Translations under genes and position numbers: made by a program | NCBI GenBank assembly: GCA_902588975.1 | Contig: CACIRJ010000004.1 | Coordinates: 1-64,000 of the forward strand | Length of the DNA stretch: 64,000 bases | Direction: 5' to 3' | From: an uncultured Pelagibacteraceae bacterium | GTDB lineage: Bacteria; Pseudomonadota; Alphaproteobacteria; Pelagibacterales; Pelagibacteraceae | The notes under the pieces: generated by a model | Told to the model about the DNA's origin: nothing | The model's database searches: none | The model's input: the letters and a program-made list of their open reading frames with translations, nothing else | In this document: in pieces, positions 1 through 8,565 of the stretch | Numbering within the stretch: position 1 is the first letter of the stretch | Layout: every line of letters begins with the position of its first letter

Positions 1-86
1 TCATCAAAAAAATTAACTTTTTCCGCGTTAACATTAAAAACTAAAGTAAAAAGTAAAATTATTGCTAAGGTAATTTTTTTTATCAT
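1..86 (-). CDS. Exported protein, N-terminal fragment (runs off the left edge)
   Basis: Reading leftward from an ATG at 86-84, the frame stays open to the window edge. It starts MIKKITLAIILLFTLVFNVNA, followed by EKVNFFD. This is a standard signal peptide: a lysine-rich start, a hydrophobic core and a likely cleavage after VNA. The start codon overlaps the guaB stop as ATGA, so translation is probably coupled to guaB and the gene is the next member of that operon. Only 28 codons are visible, so no family can be named. The signal-peptide reading is direct; the operon reading is inferred from the overlap. Confidence 0.65.
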   Translation of the reverse strand, partial: MIKKITLAIILLFTLVFNVNAEKVNFFD

Positions 87-1147
87 CTTTTTATTTCGTC
101 TATGTTATGTACCATACTTTCATAAAAACCTGCTTTAGTAATTTTGACAAATTTTGGTTTTTTTCTGAGATCTTTAATTCTTTTTGCACCTAAGTATCCC
201 ATTGATGATTTTAAACCCCCTACTAGTTGGTAGATTATTTTTTCAACTGTGCCTTTGTATTTAACAAAACCTTCAACACCTTCTGCTACATATTTTGAAG
301 TATCTTTTTGTTTTGATTGAAAATATCTATCTGCTGATCCTTTATTCATTGCTCCAATAGATCCCATGCCTCTAAAACTTTTAAATAATTTACCACCTCT
401 TTTAATAATTCTTCCTGGAGCCTGATCTGTTCCTGCAAATAATGATCCAATCATTACCGCATCTGCTCCTGCTGCAAGTGCTTTTGCAATATCCCCAGAA
501 AATTTGATACCTCCATCAGCTATTAATGTTGTTTTACTTTTGCCCATACCTTTTTTTACATCTAAAATTGCACTTAACTGTGGAACTCCTATCCCCGCAA
601 CTAATCTTGTAGTGCATATAGATCCTGGTCCAATTCCAACTTTTATAATATCTACTCCTTGCTTAATCAGAAATTTAGCTGCTTCTGCTGTAGCAATATT
701 ACCTGCACATAAAGCTGTTTTGGTTGGTTTAATTTTTTTAATTTTTTTTATTATTTCAGCTACTTTTTTTGTGTGGCCATGAGCTGTATCAACAACAATT
801 AAATCGATATTTTCTTTTAAAATCTTTTGAGCTCTTATGTGTTCGTTTAAACTTGCACCAACAGCTGCACCAACTAACATTTTTTTTGCTTTTACTTTTC
901 TTATTTCTTTTATCTGATCATTTATTGATAAATTTCTATGTATAACACCTATTCCACCCTTTTTACCGATTGAAATAGCCATGTTAGACTCTGTTACAGT
1001 ATCCATTGCTGAAGTTAGAAGGGGTATAGAAATATTTAAGTATTTTGATAATTTAACTTCTGTCTTTACTTCTGAAGGTAAAATTTCAGAATAATTTGGT
1101 GCTAAGGTTACATCATCGAAAGTGAGCGCTTCTTTGATAGGATCCAT
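83..1147 (-). CDS. guaB: IMP dehydrogenase lacking the CBS (Bateman) domains
   Basis: Oxidises IMP to XMP with NAD+, the committed step of guanine nucleotide synthesis in the cytoplasm. The 354-residue protein is a single TIM barrel. The active-site loop GPGSICTT has its catalytic cysteine near residue 178, a DGGI phosphate-binding motif lies near 211, and the Arg-Tyr pair in the ADRYF segment (about 274-275) starts the mobile flap. The wording around the cysteine (CTTRLVAGIGVPQ) fits IMPDH rather than GMP reductase. Usual GuaB proteins have about 485 residues with two CBS domains inserted in the barrel. Here the sequence passes directly from EIRKVKAKK to MLVGAAVG near residue 88, so the regulatory module is absent. 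It lies downstream of rlmE in the same direction and overlaps the next gene. Confidence 0.93.
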   Translation of the reverse strand: MDPIKEALTFDDVTLAPNYSEILPSEVKTEVKLSKYLNISIPLLTSAMDTVTESNMAISIGKKGGIGVIHRNLSINDQIKEIRKVKAKKMLVGAAVGASLNEHIRAQKILKENIDLIVVDTAHGHTKKVAEIIKKIKKIKPTKTALCAGNIATAEAAKFLIKQGVDIIKVGIGPGSICTTRLVAGIGVPQLSAILDVKKGMGKSKTTLIADGGIKFSGDIAKALAAGADAVMIGSLFAGTDQAPGRIIKRGGKLFKSFRGMGSIGAMNKGSADRYFQSKQKDTSKYVAEGVEGFVKYKGTVEKIIYQLVGGLKSSMGYLGAKRIKDLRKKPKFVKITKAGFYESMVHNIDEIKR

Positions 1148-1184
1148 GTCCTTATATAAACGATTCTTAAAAAAATGAAAGTAT

Positions 1185-1796
1185 CTATCTTAAATTTTTG
1201 CAGATTAAGAAACTTTCTTTAGAGTCTTTTCTACTTGCTGGGGGCTTATAAACATTAAATTTTACAAAATTTTTTTTTGAAAATGCAATTATCTCATTAA
1301 ATGAAGTTCCCATAAATAATTTTGAGACAAAATAGCCATTTGGCTTCATCATTTTTGTAGCGAAATCCAAAGCTTCTAAAACTAATTCTCCAGTTACCAT
1401 AGAGTCTAGGTTTTTGTTTCCCGTAGTATTGACTGCCATATCTGAAATAATTAGGTCAATTTTTCCATCAAAATAATTATTAATTTTATTTTGTTGCTCA
1501 GTATCCGTAAAATCTCCTTTTAAAATTTTTACATTCTTTATTTCTTCTATTTCTTTTAAATCTATTGCTAAATGTTTATTACATTTTAAATTACTTGCTA
1601 TATATTGAGACCAACTTCCAGGAGCAGCTCCAAGATCTATTACTGATATATTATTTTTTAAAAATTTAAATTTTTCGTTAATTTCCTTTAATTTATAAAC
1701 GGCTCTTGATCTATATCCTTCAACTTTTGATTGTCTAACATAAATATCTCTTCTCTGCTTATTAATCCAATTTTTTGAGATTTTATTTTTTTTCAA
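1185..1796 (-). CDS. rlmE: 23S rRNA 2'-O-methyltransferase (RlmE/FtsJ)
   Basis: Methylates the 2'-hydroxyl of U2552 of 23S rRNA, using S-adenosylmethionine, late in 50S assembly. The 203 residues match the usual RlmE length. Visible landmarks are the early basic segment with YRSRAVYKL, the SAM-binding motif DLGAAPGSW near residue 56, the acidic IISDMA motif, and a late KLFMG segment carrying the catalytic lysine region. The start is TTG, because no ATG lies near the conserved N-terminus. It overlaps the stop of the upstream glycosyltransferase as TTGA, a sign of translational coupling. The gene belongs to the psd-to-guaB operon. Confidence 0.92.
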   Translation of the reverse strand: MKKNKISKNWINKQRRDIYVRQSKVEGYRSRAVYKLKEINEKFKFLKNNISVIDLGAAPGSWSQYIASNLKCNKHLAIDLKEIEEIKNVKILKGDFTDTEQQNKINNYFDGKIDLIISDMAVNTTGNKNLDSMVTGELVLEALDFATKMMKPNGYFVSKLFMGTSFNEIIAFSKKNFVKFNVYKPPASRKDSKESFLICKNLR

Positions 1797-2707
1797 TTAG
1801 TTTTGAACCTTAAAGATTTTGAGATTTTATTATTATCCAAAGTATTTAATTCTATCTCTAGATTTTTCTCGTTTCTCATATCTTTATCATTTACTTTAAT
1901 ACCACTAGCTAAATGTATAATTCCAATTTTATGATTTGGTAAAAAAGGTTCCACGAAAATTTTATTCTTTTCATCAAACTTTGGAAGTAAGTTGCTAGCT
2001 AACCAGTTGCAATTATGAGGAAGAAATTCAACATCTACATTATCGATATATACGCATATATTTATTGCTAGTTGCTCTGAACCAAATATTTGTCCATGAC
2101 TAAGAGTAGTTTTTAAATTTTTTTGCCAAACATTCCAGCAGCTAGAGTCTTTTTCTAATGAGAAAACACCAATGTTGATATGCGGAGCAAATGCTAACTT
2201 TCTTGCTTTATTAATATCAATTTTAGATTTAATAGCATGTTTAAAATTTTGAGATTTTATAATGGCTAATTTTCCAAACAACCAATTAACGTTACTTAAT
2301 ATTCTATATCCAGGTGTCATTGTCTGGGTAATGCCTAGTTTACCATTATCACAAGCCTTAAAATATAAGTCTATTGAGCTCCAATCTTGAACCCAAGCAT
2401 CACAATCAATCCACAGGTATTTTTTATAGTTTGGAAAATATTTTGGAAGAAACGCTCTTGATACCTGACTTTTTAGCCATTCTTTACCTTTAACTTTAGA
2501 TTGTGGAACCTCAATATCCCATTCAGCTTTTTTGATCTCGTCTACTTTATCTTTTAGAAGAGCGGTTTGCTCCTCTGTTAAACCCGCATCAAGTATACAA
2601 ATAGCAACCTTTTCACTGTAATTGAATTGTTTAATAGAGTCTATTAATTCATTTAGCAATTCAAAGTAATTAGAATCTGCTAGAGAAATAATTACATTCT
2701 CTTTCAT
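1793..2707 (-). CDS. Putative glycosyltransferase (GT-A fold, DxD type)
   Basis: A 304-residue protein with a Rossmann-like N-terminus (VIISLADSNYFELL), followed by a YLWIDCDAW segment. The latter is the DxD-type metal and nucleotide-sugar site of GT-A glycosyltransferases of the GT8-like kind. Later conserved-looking segments include NIGVFSL and SEQLAINI. There is no signal peptide or membrane segment, so it should be cytoplasmic or peripheral. It starts one base inside the pssA stop (TAATG) and ends overlapping the rlmE start, so it is translated together with phospholipid and rRNA-modification genes. The acceptor is unknown. The link to lipid metabolism is only an inference from its place behind psd and pssA. 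Confidence 0.6.
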   Translation of the reverse strand: MKENVIISLADSNYFELLNELIDSIKQFNYSEKVAICILDAGLTEEQTALLKDKVDEIKKAEWDIEVPQSKVKGKEWLKSQVSRAFLPKYFPNYKKYLWIDCDAWVQDWSSIDLYFKACDNGKLGITQTMTPGYRILSNVNWLFGKLAIIKSQNFKHAIKSKIDINKARKLAFAPHINIGVFSLEKDSSCWNVWQKNLKTTLSHGQIFGSEQLAINICVYIDNVDVEFLPHNCNWLASNLLPKFDEKNKIFVEPFLPNHKIGIIHLASGIKVNDKDMRNEKNLEIELNTLDNNKISKSLRFKTN

Positions 2708-3504
2708 TACAAAATATCTTCGTGATGATCAACGCCATCATCTTTTTCTTTATTTTGTTTTTTTAAAAATAAGTAATGAATTGAACTTGCTGGAATCATT
2801 AATAAATAAATAATTCCTGAAATTATAATTGTATTAAAGGTATATATTAGCAACAAACCAAAATATAAAATTATTCCAAATAAAAGAAATATTGAAGTAC
2901 TTCTTGGGACAACAATTCTTTTAAAAGAATATGTAGGAATTTTACTTATCAAAAGCACAGAAATAACAATGAATAAAGATGGAACAATAATATTTTTATT
3001 AATAGTTATAAACTGAACTTCGCTAAAACTATAAATTAATGGCATTAATACCAATACTCCACCTGCTGGTGATGGAATACCCTCAAAAAAATTATCCCTC
3101 CATGAAGGTTCCCCGCCTGTTGAAACATTAAATCTTGCAAGTCTCAAAGCAACACAAACCACATATATTAAAGATATTAACCAACCAAATCTGCCGATAT
3201 TATCTAGCGCCCAGAAATACATTATGAATGCTGGCGCAACTCCAAAACTAATTACATCCGTTAATGAGTCTAATTCTTTTCCAACTTTTGATGTGGCTTT
3301 AATTAATCTGGCAATTCTTCCATCTAAACCATCTATAATTGCAGCAATTAAAACTGCAATAACTGATAATTCAAATCTTCCATCAAATGCAAACTTAATT
3401 GAAGTCAAACCAATACACACTCCAACCAAAGTCATAATATTTGGCAAAATAACTCTTGAATTTTTATTTGATACTAATCTTATATTCTTTTTTGGATTTT
3501 CCAT
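2707..3504 (-). CDS. pssA: CDP-diacylglycerol--serine O-phosphatidyltransferase
   Basis: Integral membrane enzyme that joins L-serine to CDP-diacylglycerol to give phosphatidylserine. The full CDP-alcohol phosphatidyltransferase signature is present: D61-G-x2-A-R, eight residues, G75, then D79 and D83. It is followed by several hydrophobic helices. At 265 residues it has normal length for the Bacillus/alphaproteobacterial-type PssA. It abuts psd exactly (the psd stop lies next to the pssA start), so the two-step route to phosphatidylethanolamine is encoded as a unit. Confidence 0.95.
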   Translation of the reverse strand: MENPKKNIRLVSNKNSRVILPNIMTLVGVCIGLTSIKFAFDGRFELSVIAVLIAAIIDGLDGRIARLIKATSKVGKELDSLTDVISFGVAPAFIMYFWALDNIGRFGWLISLIYVVCVALRLARFNVSTGGEPSWRDNFFEGIPSPAGGVLVLMPLIYSFSEVQFITINKNIIVPSLFIVISVLLISKIPTYSFKRIVVPRSTSIFLLFGIILYFGLLLIYTFNTIIISGIIYLLMIPASSIHYLFLKKQNKEKDDGVDHHEDIL

Positions 3505-4152
3505 TTATCTTTTGGCTATCAATGTTTCTCCAGCAACTGCTCTTTGATTAACTTTTACGAGTGGTTCATAGTTTTCAAAATATAAATCTGCTCTACTTCC
3601 AAATCTAATCATTCCTATTCTAGATCCTTGATCAACATTTTCTTCAACTGAGGTATCTGTTACTATTCTCCGTGCAACCAGTCCTGCTATTTGAACTACA
3701 ATTATATCTTCTCCGTGAGAATTTTTAATTTTATAATAATTTCTTTCGTTATCCTCGCTTGCTTTATCAAGAGATGCATTAATAAATTTTCCAGGTTTGT
3801 ATAAAATTTCTTCAATTTTTCCTGAACATGGAGATCTATTCACATGACAGTCAAATACATTCATAAATATACTTACTTTCTTAAATTTTTTATTTTCAAG
3901 TCCCAATTCTTTTGGTCCGTTTGTATCTAAAACTTGTAAAACCAATCCGTCAGCAGGACTTGTTAAATAGTTCTCGTCATTTATTGGAATTCTCTCTGGA
4001 TCTCTAAAAAAATAATAACACCAAATACTCAAGACCAAACCTATGAAACCTAAAAAACCATGAATGAAATATAGAATGATCGTTACTACTACGAAAATTA
4101 CTATAAATTTATAGCCTTCGTTATGAATCTTTGGAAAAATTTTGTCTATCAT
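3505..4152 (-). CDS. psd: Phosphatidylserine decarboxylase proenzyme
   Basis: Converts phosphatidylserine to phosphatidylethanolamine at the inner membrane. At 215 residues it is the short (Psd-B/archaeal-like) form. An N-terminal hydrophobic segment (about 17-47) is followed by the decarboxylase domain with SPADG near 65-69 and CHVNRSP near 102-108. The self-cleavage site is RFGSRADL, where Gly185-Ser186 would be cut and the serine turned into the pyruvoyl cofactor. It is the first gene of the leftward operon and diverges from icd across about 75 bp. Confidence 0.94.
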   Translation of the reverse strand: MIDKIFPKIHNEGYKFIVIFVVVTIILYFIHGFLGFIGLVLSIWCYYFFRDPERIPINDENYLTSPADGLVLQVLDTNGPKELGLENKKFKKVSIFMNVFDCHVNRSPCSGKIEEILYKPGKFINASLDKASEDNERNYYKIKNSHGEDIIVVQIAGLVARRIVTDTSVEENVDQGSRIGMIRFGSRADLYFENYEPLVKVNQRAVAGETLIAKR

Positions 4153-4162
4153 AATCGTTCAA

Positions 4163-4192
4163 TTGATAATTCTGGATTAATATGTATATAAA
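4163..4192 (+). promoter_or_regulatory. Candidate promoter of icd
   Basis: TTGATA (4163-4168) and TATAAA (4187-4192) are separated by 18 bases, a sigma-70-like pair. Transcription would begin near 4198. That lies past the in-frame ATG at 4182 and before the ATG at 4227, which supports the downstream start for icd. AT-rich background makes such matches easy, so confidence is moderate. Confidence 0.4.
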
Positions 4193-4226
4193 AAGTATAA
4201 ATTCAATTATTAAGATACATCAAAAA

Positions 4227-5441
4227 ATGAGCAAAATTAAGGTAAAAAATCCCATTGTCGAGCTAGACGGCGATGAAATGACAAGAGTAATTTGGGAATT
4301 CATCAAAAACAAATTAATTCTACCTTATTTGGATTTAGGCATTGAGTATTACGATCTAGGAATGAAAAGCAGGGATGATACGGATGACAAAATTACAATC
4401 GACTGTGCTAATGCAATTAAAAAGAATGGAGTAGGTATCAAATGCGCAACTATTACTCCTGACGAAGCGAGAGTTGAAGAATTTAAATTAAAGAAAATGT
4501 GGAGATCTCCGAATGGAACAATAAGAAATATTATTGGAGGAACAGTATTTAGAGAACCAATAATTTGTAAAAATATTCCTAAACTTGTCCCATCTTGGAC
4601 TGATCCATTAATTATTGGAAGGCATGCTTTCGGTGATCAATATAGAGCTACAGATTTTTTAGTTCCAGGAAAAGGTAAATTAGAAGTTAAGTGGACATCG
4701 GAAGATGGAAGTGATGAAAAAAAGTATGAAGTATTTGACTTTCCAGGACCTGGTATTGCTCTTTCAATGTATAATTTAGATAAATCAATTGAGGACTTTG
4801 CAAGATCATGTTTCAATTACGGTCTAATTAAAAAATGGCCTGTATATTTATCAACTAAGAATACCATACTAAAAAAATATGACGGTAGATTTAAAGATAT
4901 ATTTCAAAATGTCTTTGAAAAAGATTTTAAATCAGAATTTGAAAAAAATAACATAACTTATGAACATAGGTTAATCGATGATATGGTTGCTTGTGCTATG
5001 AAGTGGCACGGTAAATATATATGGGCTTGTAAAAACTACGATGGCGATGTTCAATCAGATACTGTTGCTCAAGGTTATGGTTCATTAGGTTTAATGACTA
5101 GTGTTTTATTGGCACCTGATGGCAGAACAATGGAAGCAGAAGCGGCTCATGGAACTGTAACTCGACATTTTAGAATGCATCAGCAAGGTAAAGAAACATC
5201 AACTAATCCAATTGCATCTATATTTGCTTGGACAAGGGGTTTGGCACACAGAGGAAAGTTAGATAGCAATGATGAATTAATTAAATTTGCCAAAACTCTT
5301 GAAGAAGTATGTGTTGATTCAGTTGAATCAGGTTCAATGACTAAAGATTTGGCTATACTAATTGGTCCTTCAACAAAATATTTAACAACTAACCAGTTTT
5401 TAGATGTAATTGATGGAAGTTTAAAACAAAAATTAAATTAA
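4227..5441 (+). CDS. icd: NADP-dependent isocitrate dehydrogenase
   Basis: TCA-cycle enzyme that decarboxylates isocitrate to 2-oxoglutarate and makes NADPH. The protein (404 residues from this start) is of the eukaryotic-like, homodimeric NADP-IDH type. It begins [20 protein letters not shown] and contains the substrate-binding segment with SPNGTIRN (about residues 94-101) and a late AAHGTVTRH segment used for NADP binding. An upstream in-frame ATG at 4182 would add 15 residues, but it lies within a promoter-like sequence and outside the family N-terminus. The gene runs divergently from psd, and its 3' end overlaps alaS by 9 bases in convergent orientation. Confidence 0.95.
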   Translation: MSKIKVKNPIVELDGDEMTRVIWEFIKNKLILPYLDLGIEYYDLGMKSRDDTDDKITIDCANAIKKNGVGIKCATITPDEARVEEFKLKKMWRSPNGTIRNIIGGTVFREPIICKNIPKLVPSWTDPLIIGRHAFGDQYRATDFLVPGKGKLEVKWTSEDGSDEKKYEVFDFPGPGIALSMYNLDKSIEDFARSCFNYGLIKKWPVYLSTKNTILKKYDGRFKDIFQNVFEKDFKSEFEKNNITYEHRLIDDMVACAMKWHGKYIWACKNYDGDVQSDTVAQGYGSLGLMTSVLLAPDGRTMEAEAAHGTVTRHFRMHQQGKETSTNPIASIFAWTRGLAHRGKLDSNDELIKFAKTLEEVCVDSVESGSMTKDLAILIGPSTKYLTTNQFLDVIDGSLKQKLN

Positions 5442-8099
5442 GGTTTTTAATTTTTCTAAAGCTTCATCGATTTTATTTGAATCTTGACCTCCAGCTTGTG
5501 CAAAGTCTTTACGACCTCCACCGCCTTTTCCACCTATAATTTCAGATCCTAGTTTTGCAAATTTAACTGCATCGTATTTATTTGTTAAATTTTCTGTTAC
5601 ACCTACAGCAAGACCAACTTTCTCATCCTTATTTGCAAATACTACTACTATTCCTTCACCCAACTCTTTTTTACCTGCATCAACGAGTTTTCTTAGGTCT
5701 TTTGGAGATAAATCTTGAACTTTTTGTAATCTAACTTGAGTACCATTTATATTTTCATCTTTAATTATGTTTTTTGTTTTATCAGCTAAAACTGATTGAA
5801 CATTTAATTGTTCTAGTTGTTTATTAAGGTCTTTAATTAATCCTTTGGTATCTTTATTTTCTAGATTTGGTTTTCCACCTAATTTAATAATTTGAGCAGA
5901 CACCTCTTTAATACTGTCTTCATCTTTTTGAGCAGAAAGGTTTGACATTTTTTCCTTATTTTTTAAGAATATTTCAAGTTGTTTATCCCTTAAAGCTTCG
6001 ACCCTTCTCACTCCAGCAGCTATTGCGGATTGGCTAACAGTTTTAAATTTTCCAATATCTCCTGTATTTTTTACATGTGTTCCACCACATAATTCTGTTG
6101 AAAAATAAGAGTTATTTTCTGCTCCCATAGAAACTACTCTTACCTCTTCTCCATATTTTTCACCAAAAAAAGCTAAAGCACCTTTTTCAATTGCAGCTTT
6201 TGGTGTCATAATTCTTGTAGTTACATCAGTTTTGTTTTGTACGTATTCATTAACTAATTTATCGATAATTGTTAATTCATCCTCTGTAATTGGTTTCATA
6301 TGACTAAAATCAAATCTCAGTCTATCAGGCGCAACTAAAGATCCTTTTTGCATAACGTGTTTTCCCAATGTTCTTCTCAAAGACTCATGTAATAAATGAG
6401 TTGCAGAATGATATGCCTTAAGATTGTTACGTCTTTCAATATCTATTTTCATTTCTACAACGTCTTTGATCTTAATCTCACCAGATTTTAGAGTTCCGTG
6501 GTGTATAAACAAATCTCCAAGTTTTTTTTGAGTATCTGTAACCTCAAATACTGAATTACCAGATACTATTGTTCCTTGATCTCCAACTTGTCCACCAGAC
6601 TCTCCATAAAAAGGGGTTTGATTAGTAATAATTATCCCTTCCTCACCATTTGAAATATTTTGTGCTTCTATATTATTTTTAATTATAGATAACACAACTC
6701 CTTCTGATTGGTTAAACTCGTAACCAAGAAACTCTGTAGGTCCTATTTTATCTTTTATACCAAACCAGATTTCTTCTTCAGAGGCATCTCCAGAACCTTT
6801 CCAATTTTGTTTTGCAAGTTCTTTACTCTTTTTCATTAATTCATCAAATTTATTTTGATCAACGGTCAAAGATTTATTTTTTAAAATATCTTCTGTTAAG
6901 TCTAACGGGAAACCATAAGTATCATATAATTTAAACGCTACTTCACCTGGTAAAACTTTTTTTATTTTTGAAATTTCATCATTCAAAATTTTAATTCCTC
7001 TATCAAGTAATACTAAAAATTTTTCTTCTTCCATTTTTAATGTTTCTTTAATCAAAGTCTCTGATCTTTCTAATTCAGGATAATTTCCTTTCATTTCATC
7101 TTTCAATGTATCAAAAATTTTATTGAAGACTGGTTCTTTAGAACCTAGTAAATGAGAGTGTCTCATTCCTCTTCTCATTATTCTTCTAAGAACATATCCT
7201 CTTCCTTCATTTGAAGGTAATACTCCTTCTGCAAGAAGAAATGAGCTAGCTCTTAGATGATCTGCAATTACTCTAAAGCTTGATAAATTATTTTCATCTT
7301 GTTTTACTTTTGTAAATTCAGAAATCGAATTAATTAATTTTTTAAAATGATCTGTTTCGTAATTATCATGTGTGTCCTGAAGTAATGCTGCAATTCTCTC
7401 TAAACCCATTCCAGTATCTACAGAAGGTTTTGGAAGATTAATTCTTTTATCTTTTGAAACTTGCTCAAATTGCATGAAGACTAAATTCCATATCTCAATA
7501 TATCTATCACCATCCTCATCTTTGGTTCCGGGTAAACCACCTTTTAAATGATCTCCATGATCATAAAATATCTCTGAACAAGGTCCGCAAGGGCCCGTTT
7601 CGCCCATTGACCAAAAATTATCAGCAGTTGCTATTCTAATAATTCTATCGTCGCTAAAACCCGCTATTTTTTTCCAAAAATTAAAGGCTTCATCATCTTC
7701 ATGATATACTGTCACATAAAGTCTTTTTTTATCTATTCCAAAATCTTTTGTTATTAAGTTCCAAGCATAATGAATTGCTAGTTCTTTAAAATAATCACCA
7801 AAGGAAAAGTTACCTAACATCTCAAAAAATGTATGGTGTCTTGGTGTGTAACCAACATTCTCTAAATCATTATGCTTTCCACCTGCTCTTACACATTTTT
7901 GTGAAGTTGTCGCTCTTACATAATCTCTTTTTTCTAGTCCTGTGAAAACATTCTTAAACTGGACCATTCCGGAGTTGGCAAACATTAGTGTAGGATCATT
8001 ATTAGGAACTAAATTACTAGATTCTACAATCTTATGATTATTCTTTTCAAAATACTTTAAAAAAGTATTTCTTATCTCATTAAGTGTTTTTTCAGCCAT
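5433..8099 (-). CDS. alaS: Alanyl-tRNA synthetase
   Basis: Charges tRNA-Ala with alanine and edits mischarged Ser/Gly. The 888 residues match the family. In order there is a class II catalytic core (N-terminal half, with the [10 protein letters not shown] and GRGYVLRR segments), then the editing domain with HxxxH (HSATHLLH) and the CGGTHV zinc/editing motif, and finally the C-terminal DHHA1-type domain ending in a GGKGGGG-rich segment. The gene is convergent with icd and overlaps it by 9 bases. It follows the 17-kDa-antigen-like gene by 34 bases. Confidence 0.97.
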   Translation of the reverse strand: MAEKTLNEIRNTFLKYFEKNNHKIVESSNLVPNNDPTLMFANSGMVQFKNVFTGLEKRDYVRATTSQKCVRAGGKHNDLENVGYTPRHHTFFEMLGNFSFGDYFKELAIHYAWNLITKDFGIDKKRLYVTVYHEDDEAFNFWKKIAGFSDDRIIRIATADNFWSMGETGPCGPCSEIFYDHGDHLKGGLPGTKDEDGDRYIEIWNLVFMQFEQVSKDKRINLPKPSVDTGMGLERIAALLQDTHDNYETDHFKKLINSISEFTKVKQDENNLSSFRVIADHLRASSFLLAEGVLPSNEGRGYVLRRIMRRGMRHSHLLGSKEPVFNKIFDTLKDEMKGNYPELERSETLIKETLKMEEEKFLVLLDRGIKILNDEISKIKKVLPGEVAFKLYDTYGFPLDLTEDILKNKSLTVDQNKFDELMKKSKELAKQNWKGSGDASEEEIWFGIKDKIGPTEFLGYEFNQSEGVVLSIIKNNIEAQNISNGEEGIIITNQTPFYGESGGQVGDQGTIVSGNSVFEVTDTQKKLGDLFIHHGTLKSGEIKIKDVVEMKIDIERRNNLKAYHSATHLLHESLRRTLGKHVMQKGSLVAPDRLRFDFSHMKPITEDELTIIDKLVNEYVQNKTDVTTRIMTPKAAIEKGALAFFGEKYGEEVRVVSMGAENNSYFSTELCGGTHVKNTGDIGKFKTVSQSAIAAGVRRVEALRDKQLEIFLKNKEKMSNLSAQKDEDSIKEVSAQIIKLGGKPNLENKDTKGLIKDLNKQLEQLNVQSVLADKTKNIIKDENINGTQVRLQKVQDLSPKDLRKLVDAGKKELGEGIVVVFANKDEKVGLAVGVTENLTNKYDAVKFAKLGSEIIGGKGGGGRKDFAQAGGQDSNKIDEALEKLKTLI

Positions 8100-8133
8100 A
8101 TTTTATTTATATAGCTTTTTTATTTTAAGTAAA

Positions 8134-8565
8134 TTAGTGATTAATTTTTATGTTGCTTTGAGTTTCATTCGCACTCGTTGTTTCAATCCACACCCATTCA
8201 CCATCATGATCTCTACAGGCTGTATTGTCATACATATTATATTCAGCTCTTCTAATTAAAACCTCAAGATAGGTTCTACAAAAATATCCTTCTAAATTAA
8301 TAAAAGTAGTTTTTGGAATTATGTATCCTTTGTAAGATCCGCTTTTCCACAAATGTTTCTTTCCATCTGGATTGGTTTCTAGTGCAAGCATCAAATTCTC
8401 TGTTGCTATCTTAATTTTAGAATTTGTCATTCCACTATATAATCTCTCTTCCAAACCTTCATGTTTGGCTAAAGACTGTCCATTGAAAATTATAAATAAA
8501 ATTAATACAAAAAGCCCCAATTTAAATTGGGGCTTTTCAAATTTGTTTATGTGTTTTTTAAGCAT
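8134..8565 (-). CDS. 17-kDa surface-antigen-like exported protein
   Basis: A small exported protein. After MLKKHINKFEK comes a hydrophobic stretch ending NGQSLA, a plausible signal peptidase I site with no lipobox cysteine. The mature part has the pattern of the rickettsial 17-kDa surface antigen C-terminal domain: an ALE..PDG segment, a Gly..IIP segment, a YFCRTY segment and a final TACRDHDGEW. The usual function of this domain is an outer-envelope protein of unknown mechanism. The chosen ATG at 8565 overlaps the upstream gene stop by 8 bases; an ATG at 8595 would overlap more. A 28-bp palindrome lies inside the signal-peptide codons. Confidence 0.65.
   Translation of the reverse strand: MLKKHINKFEKPQFKLGLFVLILFIIFNGQSLAKHEGLEERLYSGMTNSKIKIATENLMLALETNPDGKKHLWKSGSYKGYIIPKTTFINLEGYFCRTYLEVLIRRAEYNMYDNTACRDHDGEWVWIETTSANETQSNIKINH
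8510..8537 (-). terminator. Perfect 28-bp palindrome, intrinsic terminator inside a coding start
   Basis: Two 14-base arms, AAAAGCCCCAATTT and its exact complement, abut with no spacer. RNA from either strand would fold into a GC-tipped hairpin ending in a U-run. On the minus strand the hairpin is followed by further Ts, so it looks like the terminator of the coiled-coil protein gene that ends at 8558. It sits within codons for EKPQFKLGLF of the next gene. Confidence 0.7.

Noticed and set aside
504-782. Open frame opposite guaB, and similar frames opposite proteorhodopsin, ftsZ, recA, murB and rpoD
   Set aside because: They are antisense shadows of well-supported genes, with no domain, ribosome site or operon context.
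83-1147. GMP reductase instead of IMP dehydrogenase because of the short length
   Set aside because: The loop after the catalytic Cys and the flap with Arg-Tyr match IMPDH.
4182-4226. Fifteen extra N-terminal residues of Icd
   Set aside because: The ATG at 4182 lies in a promoter-like sequence and the family starts at the MSKIKVKNP methionine.
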